Origin: an uncultured Planctomycetaceae bacterium
GTDB taxonomy: Bacteria > Planctomycetota > Planctomycetia > Planctomycetales > Planctomycetaceae
Length of the DNA: 64,000 bases
Assembly: GCA_943787265.1 (NCBI GenBank)
Contig: CALSLT010000017.1
Location: forward strand, 310,001 to 374,000
Reading direction: 5' to 3'
Shown one piece after another: positions 45,064-54,776 of this stretch. The notes beneath the pieces were generated by a model. It did not search any database. It had not been told where the DNA came from and saw only the letters and a program-made list of their open reading frames with translations. The position numbers and the translations under genes are program-made. Positions within the stretch are counted from its first letter, which is position 1. Each line of letters opens with the position of its first letter.

Positions 45064-46137
45064 GTGGACGCGAAGATTGTTTTGTTGCCGGGCGATGGAA
45101 TTGGTCCCGAAGTTGTGGCTCAGGCGGAGCGAGTACTGAACCAGGTGGCCGAAACGGCAGGACATTCGTTCGAGCTTTCGAGCCATCCGATGGGCGGAAA
45201 TGCGATCGACGATTTTGGTGATCCGCTGCCGTCAGCGACGCTTGATGCGTGTAAGGATTCAAACGCGATTCTGCTCGGCGCCGTCGGCGGCCCCAAGTGG
45301 GATGACCCTAACGCGAAGACTCGACCGGAAGCCGGGCTGCTCAAACTTCGAAAAGAGTTGAAGCTGTTCGCGAATCTGCGTCCGATCAAGACTTACAAAG
45401 CTCTGCTGGAATCTTCGCCGCTCCGCCAGGAAATCGTAGAAGGCGTCGACATTCTGTTCTTCCGCGAGCTGACCGGCGGAATCTATTTTGGTGGATCGAG
45501 CCGCAGCCCGCATGAAAGCGGAGAAGTCGCCAGCAGCGAGATGGTCTACTCGACCGGCGAAGTGGAGCGAATCGTTCGCCTGGCTGCAGCGGCGGCAAAG
45601 AATCGGGGCAACCACCTGACCTCAGTCGACAAAGCCAACGTTCTGGAAGTTTCCCGGCTGTGGCGACAGGCGGCTGGCGATGTCGTTGCCAAAGAATTCT
45701 CCGACGTTAATTACGATGTCGTGCTTGTCGATGCGATGGCCATGCACTTGATTTCTCGACCTCGCGACTTTGATGTCGTCGTCACCGGAAACATGTTTGG
45801 CGACATTCTTACCGACGAAGGGTCAATGTTGACCGGTTCGCTGGGGATGTTGCCGTCCGCGTCGATCGGTGAGTCCGGGCCAGGGCTTTACGAACCGATT
45901 CACGGTTCAGCTCCGGATATCGCAGGCCAGGGATTGGCCAATCCGCTCGCAACAATCCTTGCGACGGCGATGTTGCTGCGACACTCGCTTGGTCTGGAAG
46001 AAGAAGCTGCCCTGATCGAAAAAGCGGTCGATGCGGTCCTCGATGCCGGCTTCAGAACGAAAGATATCGCGCGAGGCGGCGAGTCGCTCAGCACGACTGC
46101 AATGGCCGACAAAGTCCTGGAAGTGTTGAAGGCGTAG
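45064..46137 (+). CDS. leuB: 3-isopropylmalate dehydrogenase
   Basis: NAD-dependent oxidative decarboxylase, third step of leucine synthesis, cytoplasmic dimer. 357 residues, normal length. It has IVLLPGDGIGPEVV at the start, ILLGAVGGPKWDD, the RxxxxxxxxR substrate loop region (LKLRKELKLFANLRPIK), FFRELTGGIYFGG, LTSVDKANVLEVSRLW (catalytic Lys), VLVDAMAMHLI, and GNMFGDILTDEGSMLTGSLGMLPSAS with the NAD site GPGLYEPIHGSAPDIAGQGLANP. The GTG at 45064 has AAGG 9 bases upstream and fits the family start. The 200-base leader shows no leucine-rich peptide like that of leuA. Confidence 0.97.
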   Translation: MDAKIVLLPGDGIGPEVVAQAERVLNQVAETAGHSFELSSHPMGGNAIDDFGDPLPSATLDACKDSNAILLGAVGGPKWDDPNAKTRPEAGLLKLRKELKLFANLRPIKTYKALLESSPLRQEIVEGVDILFFRELTGGIYFGGSSRSPHESGEVASSEMVYSTGEVERIVRLAAAAAKNRGNHLTSVDKANVLEVSRLWRQAAGDVVAKEFSDVNYDVVLVDAMAMHLISRPRDFDVVVTGNMFGDILTDEGSMLTGSLGMLPSASIGESGPGLYEPIHGSAPDIAGQGLANPLATILATAMLLRHSLGLEEEAALIEKAVDAVLDAGFRTKDIARGGESLSTTAMADKVLEVLKA

Positions 46138-46263
46138 TTAAACCGCAAGACTCGCCAGGGAACGGTTGCCAGCAGATTTAGAGATTCACTTACTGGCGGC
46201 TGGCAATCTACACATTGCCCCACACGTCCGACTGACATCTCTTCGGGAAATGGAGTACCGCCC

Positions 46264-47232
46264 GTGGCGGATGACGATCGAAATGTGATCAGGATTGCGA
46301 CTCGAACAAGCCCGCTCGCGTTGTGGCAGGCGAACCATGTTCGGGATCAGATTCTTGAACGTGTTGAAGGTTGCTCGGTTGAACTGGTCGACGTGTCGAC
46401 GATTGGCGATCGAGATCGCGCAACGGCGTTGGCCTCGATGGGGGGGCAGGGGGTCTTCACGAAAGAAGTTCAGAATGCAGTTCTGAACGGCAAGGCCGAT
46501 CTCGCTGTTCACAGTTTAAAAGACCTTCCGACCGACGCGACCGATGGATTGAAACTCGCAGGAATTCCGGAACGTGCACCGGTAGCTGACGCACTCGTTC
46601 TGCCTGATCATGTCGACATCGGATGCCCCGAACGATTGGAGTCGATGTCGTTTGATGTGCTGACGGCCGGGGCAAAGATTGGAACAGGCAGCCCTCGACG
46701 ACAGGCTCAGTTGCTGCACGTTCGACCGGATTTGCAGATGTCTGAAAACCGAGGCAACGTCGAGACTCGGATTCAGAAACTGGACGACGGCGAGTTCGAT
46801 GCCATCATTCTGGCGGAAGCTGGATTACGTCGACTTGGGCATGCAGATCGAATTTCAAGTCTTCTGGTGCCGCCGTTGATGTTGCATGCAGTTGGTCAAG
46901 GGGCTCTTGGAATTGAATGTCGAGAGGACGACGATTTCATCATCGATCTGCTTCAGAAAATCTCTGACACAAATGTTGTTGCTGCCGTGTCGGCCGAGCG
47001 CAGCCTGCTGCGCGATCTGCGAGCTGGCTGTCACGCGCCGGTTGGAACAACGACGAGCCTGGGTGACGACGGACGTCTGACGCTGCGAGGTGTTGTGCTA
47101 AGTCTCGACGGAGCTGATCGTCTGGAAGCATCGGCGACTGACTCGCCAGAAAACGCCGAGGCCCTTGGTATCGAGGTCGCCGCACAACTCCGAGAAATCG
47201 GTGCCGAGCGACTGCTGGCTCCGAGTTCGTAA
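46264..47232 (+). CDS. hemC: Porphobilinogen deaminase (hydroxymethylbilane synthase)
   Basis: Polymerises four porphobilinogen units for heme and other tetrapyrroles, in the cytoplasm. Three-domain protein of 322 residues. IATRTSPLALWQANHV near the N-terminus; ALASMGGQGVFTKEVQNAVL; catalytic D87 in HSLKDLPT; KIGTGSPRRQAQLLHVRPDL; ENRGNVETRIQKL; and C256 in LRAGCHAPVGT, the dipyrromethane cofactor attachment site. The GTG at 46264 has GGAG 8 bases upstream; it gives MADDDRNVIRIATR. Stands after leuB by 126 bases on the same strand; no other hem gene is near. Confidence 0.97.
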   Translation: MADDDRNVIRIATRTSPLALWQANHVRDQILERVEGCSVELVDVSTIGDRDRATALASMGGQGVFTKEVQNAVLNGKADLAVHSLKDLPTDATDGLKLAGIPERAPVADALVLPDHVDIGCPERLESMSFDVLTAGAKIGTGSPRRQAQLLHVRPDLQMSENRGNVETRIQKLDDGEFDAIILAEAGLRRLGHADRISSLLVPPLMLHAVGQGALGIECREDDDFIIDLLQKISDTNVVAAVSAERSLLRDLRAGCHAPVGTTTSLGDDGRLTLRGVVLSLDGADRLEASATDSPENAEALGIEVAAQLREIGAERLLAPSS

Positions 47233-47629
47233 GTTTCTCTAGAGAAGCTTGACCGCCTGCTATGCGGTGGCGAGCCGACGGTAGCACTGATTGGCGCATA
47301 GCTGTCGTGAACCGAGCCATGCTCGTAGGCAGTGCGAATGTTGCGGGTGGCAGAACCGGATTGCTCGGCAGGATCTGAGGCTCATTATCGGTCTTGCTCG
47401 ACACGACCGGTACAGGCTTCAGATCGCGTGCAGGGGCGACATTGCGTGTCGGCGGGAACTCTGCGCCAGACAGACTGTGTTTGTGAATCGTTTTGAAATC
47501 GGAGGCGTTCCGCTGCCGCTGTTTGCTGCTGGCTGTCGATGTTCGAGGTGCATCTCTTCCTGAGCGGCACGATGCCCCGGCGAAGTTCACCACGAAACAC
47601 TCACATCGATTGCACGAGGCATTTCCGAC
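47233..47629. other. Intergenic region, no gene seen
   Basis: About 400 bases between hemC and the lipoprotein gene. Only small hairpins (CCGCCTGCTATGCGGTGG near 47256) are visible. The frame at 47291-47563 is not protein-like. Confidence 0.5.
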
Positions 47630-49057
47630 ATGAACCTCTCTATCCGCATACGCGTCAGCTTCGCCGCGAGCGTGGTTGTGGCCGCCGGGCTGGTTGGCTG
47701 TCAGACCACCCGTGACTACATCGACCACCGATTTCCGCAGATGAATCTTCCTCGTCCGAGCATGCCGTCGTTCGACGAGATGGTTCCGTTTAGCAAGTCG
47801 AAGCCACGGACTCACGCCGAGCCTTACCAGCCGCCAAAGCTCGAACCCGTCCCGGATGCTCAGGAACCGTTGATCCTGCCGGCTCCGGCGTCGACAAATT
47901 CGCGGTCGAGAGGGACCTCTCGACCAGTTTCTGCTCCACCGGCACTGCCGCCGTTTGAAGCCGAAACTCCTGTGCCATCGGCCGGTTTGTTTCCGTCGGG
48001 ACCGGTCCGCAGGATGGGCTTTGAAACGTCGAGTGTCATCAAAGATTCGAACATCATTCAAACGGGCTGTTGTGCACCGATCGTGCAGAGCTGCTGCCCG
48101 CCGCCTTGTTGCCCAACACCCTGCTGCGAGACATCGTGCTGCCCAACTGGCTGCGGAATGAGCTCTCTTCTGGGAACAGTCACTCACCCGTTCTACGCGG
48201 CGAAGTACAAGATGCTGAACGTCAAGGACCGACTGCGATGCAAACTGTCGGCATTGGGTTCGTGCTGCAGCTCTTGCGCTTCTTCGTGTTGCGCACCGTG
48301 TGCTCCATCTTGTAGCCCGTGCGTTTCGTCATGCAATCCTTGCGGAAGTTGTGTGAGCAATGAATATGTGATGGAAGGCGTCGTCGTGAATCAGTATCCG
48401 TTGAGTGGTAGCTGCTCGACGTGTTCTTCAGGGATGAGTTCTGTTCCGCAAATTCCGATGCACTACCCGGCCGCTCCGCAACAACCGTGGCGTCAACCCG
48501 CTCAGAATTTCCGACGACCGCAGGCTCCATGCGGCTGCCAGAATCAGCAGGCCGCTCAGTACCCGCCGCCGCGTCCGCAACCGACACAACCACAGTATGC
48601 ACCTCAGCAGGCGTACCAGCCGCAGCCACAATATCAACAGGCACGACCAGCCTATCCTCAACCACAAGTGGCAGTCCGACCGCCGCAGTACCAGCCGACC
48701 TATCGCCCAACGCCGGTACAGAGACAAACGGTGCAGCAGCAACTGGTACAACAACGACCGTTGCCTCAACAGCAGGTCGCTCGGCCTTACCAGTACCAGC
48801 CGCAACGTGCTCAACCACGAGCCACTCAGCCACAACCTAACAATCAGAGTGTCCAGGCACCGGCGGCTCAGCCTCAGCAGAACTACTCGGCACCTCAGCC
48901 AGTTCAGCCGGTGGCACCTCAGGAACCAACAGCCGACGCTGCGAAGCCGGCCCCTGCTCCACAAACGTCGAGCCTGACTCCTGGACATTCACCGCTCGGC
49001 GATCTGCCAACCGGAACTCGCTCCGCACGAGTTTACCGCGCCACTCGGTCTCAATAA
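47630..49057 (+). CDS. Cys-rich, Gln/Pro-rich surface lipoprotein, 475 aa
   Basis: Signal peptide with lipobox VVAAGLVGCQTTRDYIDHRF (Cys 24). Then a Pro-rich linker and, at about residues 145-245, an extreme Cys block: CCAPIVQSCCPPPCCPTPCCETSCCPTGCG, then RLRCKLSALGSCCSSCASSCCAPCAPSCSPCVSSC, around 35 Cys in all. The last 200 residues are Gln/Pro/Tyr-rich repeats (QYPPPRPQPTQPQYAPQQAY). Probably outer-surface and disulfide cross-linked, in line with Cys-rich envelope proteins described in planctomycetes. No enzyme domain. A terminator follows at 49119. Confidence 0.8.
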   Translation: MNLSIRIRVSFAASVVVAAGLVGCQTTRDYIDHRFPQMNLPRPSMPSFDEMVPFSKSKPRTHAEPYQPPKLEPVPDAQEPLILPAPASTNSRSRGTSRPVSAPPALPPFEAETPVPSAGLFPSGPVRRMGFETSSVIKDSNIIQTGCCAPIVQSCCPPPCCPTPCCETSCCPTGCGMSSLLGTVTHPFYAAKYKMLNVKDRLRCKLSALGSCCSSCASSCCAPCAPSCSPCVSSCNPCGSCVSNEYVMEGVVVNQYPLSGSCSTCSSGMSSVPQIPMHYPAAPQQPWRQPAQNFRRPQAPCGCQNQQAAQYPPPRPQPTQPQYAPQQAYQPQPQYQQARPAYPQPQVAVRPPQYQPTYRPTPVQRQTVQQQLVQQRPLPQQQVARPYQYQPQRAQPRATQPQPNNQSVQAPAAQPQQNYSAPQPVQPVAPQEPTADAAKPAPAPQTSSLTPGHSPLGDLPTGTRSARVYRATRSQ

Positions 49058-49118
49058 GCGGCGAAGTCGAAGCCAGGTCACACGCTGACCAGCCAAAATT
49101 CGGTGACGATAGTTACAG

Positions 49119-49156
49119 GCCCCGTGCCCGAGTCTTCACACTCAGGTGCGGGGTTT
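49119..49156 (+). terminator. Probable terminator after the Cys-rich lipoprotein gene
   Basis: CCCCGTGCC near 49120 and GGTGCGGGG near 49144 can pair around a CGAGTCTTCACACTCA loop (which itself holds GAGT/ACTC), followed by TTTCTTTG. An intrinsic terminator of moderate quality. Confidence 0.65.
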
Positions 49157-49685
49157 CTTTGTGCCAATACGAGTTGATCGACCAACAAAGTCAGATGACA
49201 TGTATCTGCATGATTTGTCACGATCGCTGGTGAACCTTTTCGATGCTTCCATGAATTCGGAGCGAAGTCAATCAGCAAATCGGCTTGCCGCAACGTACTC
49301 ATCCATGCGGGCGAATTGGTATTTACTCACTTCGCCACGTATGAGTAAGCTGACGGATGGCAGTTTCGGAGGCCGCTATCGGTATCAACGATCTCTCTCT
49401 TCCAACTGAGTGATCAGCGACGCCAGACGACGATGGAGACCTTCGGAGCGTTGAGCGGGAAGGACCCCTTTACTGGCCATTTTTTGCTGAGCCGACTGTG
49501 GCTCTCAGGTCGACGTGACGCCGGATGGAACGGACCACGTACTCCGACTCTTTCTTGCGTTACTTCTGCTGACGCCACTTCGCTGATGCTGCGTCGATCG
49601 CTCGACAGCCGGCTCACGACTGAAATCCACTCCGCCACGAGGGCGACGGGGAGGACAGCGCTTCCGCTAAGGAAGGAGAGGTGCC
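49157..49685. other. Leader region of the prkA operon
   Basis: About 530 bases without a convincing gene; a short plus-strand frame at 49146-49409 is not family-like. It must include the prkA promoter. A clear Shine-Dalgarno AAGGAGAGG is at its end (49673-49681). Confidence 0.5.
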
Positions 49686-51734
49686 ATGCAGAACGGTCAC
49701 ACCCTTATCGAGGCTATCGCCAGCAAACAGAACCTCGACACCTACCAGCAGGAAAACTGGCAAGGGTCATTCGCTGACTACCTCGACATCGCGAAGAACA
49801 ATCCCAAAACAACACGAACCGCTCACCAGCGTCTTTACGACATGGTCATGTCCTACGGGACGTACACGGTTGAAGACGGCAAGGAAGAACTGACCCGCTA
49901 CACGTTCTTCGACGATCCTGAGCACAACGGTGACGACGCGATCTTCGGCCTGACAAAACCACTGATGGCCGTCGTCAATGTCTTCAAGAGTGCCGCTCTG
50001 AAGTACGGCGCCGAGAAGCGAGTACTGCTGCTTCACGGTCCCGTCGGCAGCTCCAAGAGTACGATCGCGCGGCTGCTCAAAGAGGGCGTGCAACGTTACA
50101 GCCGCACTGACGATGGCGCGATTTACGCCTTCGGCTGGAAGGAAGAAGACGGCTCCGTCAGTTGGGATCCGATGAACGGTGACCCGCTGCAGTTGATCCC
50201 TGTCGCTCATCGCGCCGACATTTGCAGTTGGCTCAACGAAGACCGCGGACCAGGTGACTACGACGTCGAAATTGTCGGCGACATTTGCCCGCTCAGCCGT
50301 TTCGTCTTCAAGGAACGTCTTGAAAAGTACAACGGTGACTGGAGCCGCGTTCTGGAAGACATCGTCGTTCGGCGAGTCATCCTTTCTGAGCAGGATCGAA
50401 TCGGCATCGGCACGTTCCAGCCGAAAGACGAGAAGAATCAGGACTCGACCGAACTTACTGGTGACATCAACTACCGAAAGATTGCCGAGTACGGTTCGGA
50501 TTCTGATCCGCGAGCGTTCAACTTCGACGGAGAGTTCAACGTTGCCAACCGCGGCATGATCGAGTTCATCGAAGTTCTGAAGCTGGACGTTGCGTTCCTG
50601 TATGACCTCCTGGGAGCGTCGCAGGAGCACAAAATCAAGCCGAAGAAGTTTGCTCAGACGGACATCGACACGGTCATCATCGGGCACACGAACGAGCCCG
50701 AGTATCGCAAGCTTCAGTCCAACGAGTTCATGGAAGCTCTGCGCGATCGTACGATCAAGATCGACATCCCATACGTCACACGTCTCAACGAAGAAATTAA
50801 GATTTACAAAAAGGACTACAACGAAAAACGCGTTCGTGGAAAGTACATTGCTCCGCATACTCTGGAAGTCGCGGCGATGTGGGCTCTGCTGACTCGGCTT
50901 GAACAACCGAACCATCACGGCCTGACGCTGATGCAGAAAATGAAGCTTTACAACGGCAAGTCGTTGCCGGGCTTCACTACGGAAAATGTTGCCAGCCTTC
51001 GCAAAGAAGTGAAACGTGAAGGGATGGAAGGAATCTCGCCGCGCTACGTGCAGGACAAGATTTCCAACGCTCTGGTTGTTAACCCGACGGCGACAAGCCT
51101 CAATCCGTTCATGGTTCTGAAGGAGCTGGAATCCGGATTGAAGCACCATTCGCTGGTCGGTGACGAGAGCACTCGGGACGGCTATCGGGAACTCATCGCC
51201 GCCGTGAAGGAAGAGTACACCGACGTCGTCAAGAATGAGGTGCAGCGAGCGATTGCCGCCGATGAGGAAGCTCTGACCAGGCTCTGCGCCAACTACATTG
51301 ACAATGTGAAGGCGTACACGCAGCACGAGAAAGTTCGCAATAAATTCACCGGCGAACTGGAGGAGTCGGACGAGCGTCTCATGAGGTCGATCGAAGAACG
51401 AATCGACATTCCGGAAACCCGGAAGGACGACTTCCGCCGGGAAATCATGAACTACATCGGTGCCCTTTCTCTGGACGGCAAGAAGTTCGACTTCCGAACG
51501 AACGAGCGTCTGCAGAAGGCACTCGAAATGAAGCTGTTCGAGGATCAGAAGGACACGATCAAGCTGACGAGCCTGGTGTCCAACGTGGTCGATGCCGACA
51601 CTCAGGAAAAGATCGACATCGTCAAATCACGACTGATTCGCGACTTTGGCTACAACGACGAATCGGCGACGGACGTTCTGCAGTACGTCGCCAGTATCTT
51701 CGCTCGCGGTGATGCAAAAGAAGCTGCTGCCTGA
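49686..51734 (+). CDS. prkA: PrkA-family serine protein kinase, 682 aa
   Basis: AAA+-domain protein kinase (YeaG in E. coli) tied to starvation, nitrogen or sporulation stress. N-terminal AAA_PrkA domain: [20 protein letters not shown], Walker [10 protein letters not shown] (118-126), then [75 protein letters not shown]-terminal kinase-like domain includes [16 protein letters not shown] and late helices. ATG 49686 follows a strong AAGGAGAGG site. First gene of prkA-yeaH-spoVR, a conserved trio; a hairpin with terminator features lies between it and the second gene. Confidence 0.97.
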   Translation: MQNGHTLIEAIASKQNLDTYQQENWQGSFADYLDIAKNNPKTTRTAHQRLYDMVMSYGTYTVEDGKEELTRYTFFDDPEHNGDDAIFGLTKPLMAVVNVFKSAALKYGAEKRVLLLHGPVGSSKSTIARLLKEGVQRYSRTDDGAIYAFGWKEEDGSVSWDPMNGDPLQLIPVAHRADICSWLNEDRGPGDYDVEIVGDICPLSRFVFKERLEKYNGDWSRVLEDIVVRRVILSEQDRIGIGTFQPKDEKNQDSTELTGDINYRKIAEYGSDSDPRAFNFDGEFNVANRGMIEFIEVLKLDVAFLYDLLGASQEHKIKPKKFAQTDIDTVIIGHTNEPEYRKLQSNEFMEALRDRTIKIDIPYVTRLNEEIKIYKKDYNEKRVRGKYIAPHTLEVAAMWALLTRLEQPNHHGLTLMQKMKLYNGKSLPGFTTENVASLRKEVKREGMEGISPRYVQDKISNALVVNPTATSLNPFMVLKELESGLKHHSLVGDESTRDGYRELIAAVKEEYTDVVKNEVQRAIAADEEALTRLCANYIDNVKAYTQHEKVRNKFTGELEESDERLMRSIEERIDIPETRKDDFRREIMNYIGALSLDGKKFDFRTNERLQKALEMKLFEDQKDTIKLTSLVSNVVDADTQEKIDIVKSRLIRDFGYNDESATDVLQYVASIFARGDAKEAAA

Positions 51735-51744
51735 TCAGGAAATC

Positions 51745-51779
51745 AAAGGCCCGGCTTCATTGTGGAGTCGGGCCTTTGC
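51745..51779 (+). terminator. Intercistronic hairpin after prkA
   Basis: AAAGGCCCG (51745-51753) and CGGGCCTTT (51769-51777) form a 9-bp stem with a 15-base loop; only TTT follows on the plus strand. It may end some transcripts after prkA or protect the prkA mRNA 3' end, making yeaH and spoVR less abundant than prkA. Confidence 0.7.
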
Positions 51780-51834
51780 GTACACAGATGATCCGACACA
51801 CTGAACGATTCAGTCGGAGAAAGATGAGGCAAGC

Positions 51835-52947
51835 ATGGCTCGCAACATCGACCAGGACCTCTCGCGGTTTCGGAATATCGTCCGAGGCAAGGTGCGCGAA
51901 AGCCTGAAGAAATATGTGAATCACGGGGAGATGCTCGGCCGTAAGGGCAAGAACGTCGTCAGCATTCCCGTCCCAAGTATCAACATTCCTCGGTTTCAAC
52001 ACGGCCCCGCTGGCTCCGGTGGAGTTGGTTCCGGTGACGGTGAAGAAGGCCAACCTGTCGGGAAAGGCGGGCAGCAACAGGGCGACGGAACAGGCGCTGC
52101 CGGTAGCGAACCTGGCGACGGACACTTCCGAGAAGTTGAAGTTACGCTGGAAGAACTCGCTGAGATGCTTGGCGAAGAACTCGAACTGCCAAACATCGAG
52201 CCGAAAGGGACAGACTCGGTCCAGTCGCAGAAGGACAAGTACTCAACGATCTCGCAGAACGGCCCGGAGTCACTCCGACATTTCAAACGAACCTACAAAC
52301 GAGCGCTAAAACGATCGATTGCTTCCAACGAGTATCGTCCGGAAAAACCGATCATCATTCCCGGCAAGGAAGACTTTCAGTATCGATCCTGGAAGTCGAT
52401 ACCGATGCCGCAGTCGAACGCGGCCGTCATCTACATCATGGATGTTTCCGGATCGATGATGGACGAGCAGAAAGAAATCGTTCGAACCGAAGCTTTCTGG
52501 CTCGATACGTGGCTCCGCAGCCAGTACGACGGAGTCCAGACTCGGTACATCTGCCACGACGCCGCGGCGAAGATCGTCGACGAAGAAACGTTCTTTCATA
52601 CTCGCGAAAGCGGTGGGACGAAGATTTCTTCCGCCTACCGAGTCTGTCGAGATCTCATTCAGCGAGAGTTTCCACCGTCCGAATGGAACATCTACTGCTT
52701 TCAGTTTTCCGACGGCGACAACTGGGGCGAAGACAACAATGAGTGCATCAGCATCCTGGTGGAAGACATCATGGTTCACTGCAACCTGTACTGTTACGGG
52801 CAGGTTGAAAGCCCGTACGGATCGGGGGATTTCATTCGCGAACTAAGAAAGCTCACTGAAGAAAACGAGAATCTGGTTCTGTCAGAGATTCCCAACAAAG
52901 ACGCGATTTACGAATCGATCCGCAAGTTTCTCGGCAAAGGGAAATAG
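51835..52947 (+). CDS. yeaH: YeaH/YhbH (DUF444) family protein, 370 aa
   Basis: Cytoplasmic partner of the PrkA kinase. The N-terminal region is basic (NIDQDLSRFRNIVRGKVRESLKKYV), followed by a Gly-rich linker (about 56-96), a helical part (EVTLEELAEMLGEELELPNIEP), and a C-terminal vWA-like domain with the MIDAS-like DVSGSM (203-208), ICHDAAAKIVDEETFFHTRESGGTKISSAY and FQFSDGDNWGED. All of these are family hallmarks. The ATG at 51835 is preceded by GAGGCAAGC. Middle gene of the stress trio; 34 bases separate it from the spoVR start. The exact role is unknown even in E. coli. Confidence 0.96.
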   Translation: MARNIDQDLSRFRNIVRGKVRESLKKYVNHGEMLGRKGKNVVSIPVPSINIPRFQHGPAGSGGVGSGDGEEGQPVGKGGQQQGDGTGAAGSEPGDGHFREVEVTLEELAEMLGEELELPNIEPKGTDSVQSQKDKYSTISQNGPESLRHFKRTYKRALKRSIASNEYRPEKPIIIPGKEDFQYRSWKSIPMPQSNAAVIYIMDVSGSMMDEQKEIVRTEAFWLDTWLRSQYDGVQTRYICHDAAAKIVDEETFFHTRESGGTKISSAYRVCRDLIQREFPPSEWNIYCFQFSDGDNWGEDNNECISILVEDIMVHCNLYCYGQVESPYGSGDFIRELRKLTEENENLVLSEIPNKDAIYESIRKFLGKGK

Positions 52948-52983
52948 ACCTTTTGACCGCTGCACACCCCGAGGGGGATTTTG

Positions 52984-54519
52984 ATGGCTATCAGTATCAA
53001 TCGAGCGCTGCCCGAACACATTGCCGACATTCAGGAAGTGATGGAGCGGCAGGCTCGCAAAGAAGGTCTGGACTTCTTTCAGACGAACTTTGAGTACGTC
53101 GACTACGAAGAACTCAGCATGTTTGCGGCGTACACCGGCTTCCCGGTTCGTTACCCACACTGGCGATTTGGTGCTCAGTACGACGAGCTGATGAAGGGGT
53201 ACTCGTACGGTCTGCAGAAGATCTACGAAATGGTCATCAACACTGACCCCTGCTATGCGTACCTGCTCAACACGAACGAGTCCTGTGATCAGAAACTTGT
53301 GATTGCCCACGTCTACGGACACTGCGATTTCTTCAAGAACAACGCCTGGTTTGCGCCGACGAATCGCAAGATGCTCGACCAGATGGCGAATCATGCGGCA
53401 CGGATCAGCCGATACATCGATCGTTACGGTCATGAGACAGTTGAAGAGTTCATTGACGCCTGCCTTTCTCTCGAAGATTTAATCGATCCTCATTTGCCAC
53501 ACGTCAAGCGGCATGATGATCCCGGCCCGGTCGAAAGCTCGTTCGAATCTAAGCCCGACAAAGAAAAAGACGATCGAGGTCGAGGACGATTTCCGTCGAA
53601 GGGCTATATGGATCAATTCATCAACCCACCAGATGTTTTGCAGAAACAGGCTGAGGACAAACACAAAGAACAGGTCGAGAAGGCTGCGGCTCGATCCTTC
53701 CCCGATCGTCCGGAACGAGACGTGTTGCTGTTTCTTCTGCAGCATGCTCAGCTCTCGCCGTGGCAGCACGACATCCTGTCGATCATTCGCGACGAGGCCT
53801 ACTACTTCGCTCCGCAGGGCCAGACAAAGATCATGAACGAAGGCTGGGCCAGTTACTGGCACTCGACGATCATGACGACCTACGGCTTGAACGACTCAGA
53901 ACTGATCTGCTACGCCGACCACCACAGCGGCACGATGGCGATGACCCCTCAGCGGCTGAACCCGTACAAGATCGGCATCGAACTGTTCCGCGACATTGAA
54001 GAACGCTGGAACAAAGGTCAGTTTGGTCCTGAATGGGACGCGTGCGACGACATGCGGGAAAAGGAACACTGGAATAAGCACACTGGTCTGGGTCGCGAAA
54101 AGATTTTTGAAGTCCGCAAGATCCACAACGACGTCACGTTTATCGACACGTTCCTGACGCCGGAGTTCTGCCAGAAGAATAAAATGTTCATGTTCGCTTA
54201 CAACGAAGCGAACGATTACTACGAGATCGCTTCGCGCGAGTTCTACAAGGTCAAAGAACAACTGCTCGACAGCCTGACGAACCACAGCCGGCCAGTGATT
54301 CGCGTCGTCGACGGAAACTACAAGAACCGAGGCGAGCTGTTCCTCGTCCATCAGTTTCAGGGGATGCCACTCAAACTGGCTGAGGCTCGCGACACGCTCA
54401 CGAGCCTTTGCAAACTCTGGGGACGACCCGTTCACATCGAAACCACCGTCGACGACAAGTCGACGATTCTCTCGTTCGACGGAAAGAGCCATGACTTGAA
54501 GACTGCCGCAGCCGCATGA
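52984..54519 (+). CDS. SpoVR family protein, 511 aa
   Basis: Cytoplasmic protein named after a Bacillus spore cortex gene but found in many non-sporulating bacteria with prkA and yeaH. Family blocks: EGLDFFQTNFEYVDYEEL, GFPVRYPHWRFGAQYDELMKGYSYGLQKIYEMVINTDPCYAYLLNTN, HVYGHCDFFKNN, then ILSIIRDEAYYFAPQGQTKIMNEGWASYWHS and the NPYKIGIELFRDIEERWNKGQFG segment. His/Glu-rich motifs (HVYGH, NEGWASYWHS) hint at a metal site, but no reaction is known. ATG 52984 preferred over TTG 52981; GAGGGGG lies upstream. Last gene of the trio. No gene of the spore pathway is nearby. Confidence 0.96.
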   Translation: MAISINRALPEHIADIQEVMERQARKEGLDFFQTNFEYVDYEELSMFAAYTGFPVRYPHWRFGAQYDELMKGYSYGLQKIYEMVINTDPCYAYLLNTNESCDQKLVIAHVYGHCDFFKNNAWFAPTNRKMLDQMANHAARISRYIDRYGHETVEEFIDACLSLEDLIDPHLPHVKRHDDPGPVESSFESKPDKEKDDRGRGRFPSKGYMDQFINPPDVLQKQAEDKHKEQVEKAAARSFPDRPERDVLLFLLQHAQLSPWQHDILSIIRDEAYYFAPQGQTKIMNEGWASYWHSTIMTTYGLNDSELICYADHHSGTMAMTPQRLNPYKIGIELFRDIEERWNKGQFGPEWDACDDMREKEHWNKHTGLGREKIFEVRKIHNDVTFIDTFLTPEFCQKNKMFMFAYNEANDYYEIASREFYKVKEQLLDSLTNHSRPVIRVVDGNYKNRGELFLVHQFQGMPLKLAEARDTLTSLCKLWGRPVHIETTVDDKSTILSFDGKSHDLKTAAAA

Positions 54520-54776
54520 TGAAAGCAGCGTATCAGTCGTTGCGAACTCTGGTGACTTCGTCAGGCCGAGCTTGGCCTACCAGAATTCGAAGACGTTTCA
54601 AGATGACACGACACAATCCTTCCTCATCGATCCGGTGATCAAAAAGGAATTTGACACGGGATTCACGCCAGCATCATTCTGGATGTAGACACTTTTCACT
54701 ATTTATCGATCTACGCGACGGTGCTGCCTTGAACCCAGGCGGAGAGACATCGCTCTCTTTGCACAGGAGACAGGCT

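Noticed and set aside
46940-48187. 415-codon minus-strand frame across hemC and the lipoprotein gene
   Set aside because: Crosses two well-supported genes and is Arg/Ser-rich without motifs.
49767-51326. 519-codon minus-strand frame antisense to prkA
   Set aside because: Very long, but inside a certain gene; its sequence (Val/Arg/Phe-rich, no domain) is a codon-bias shadow.
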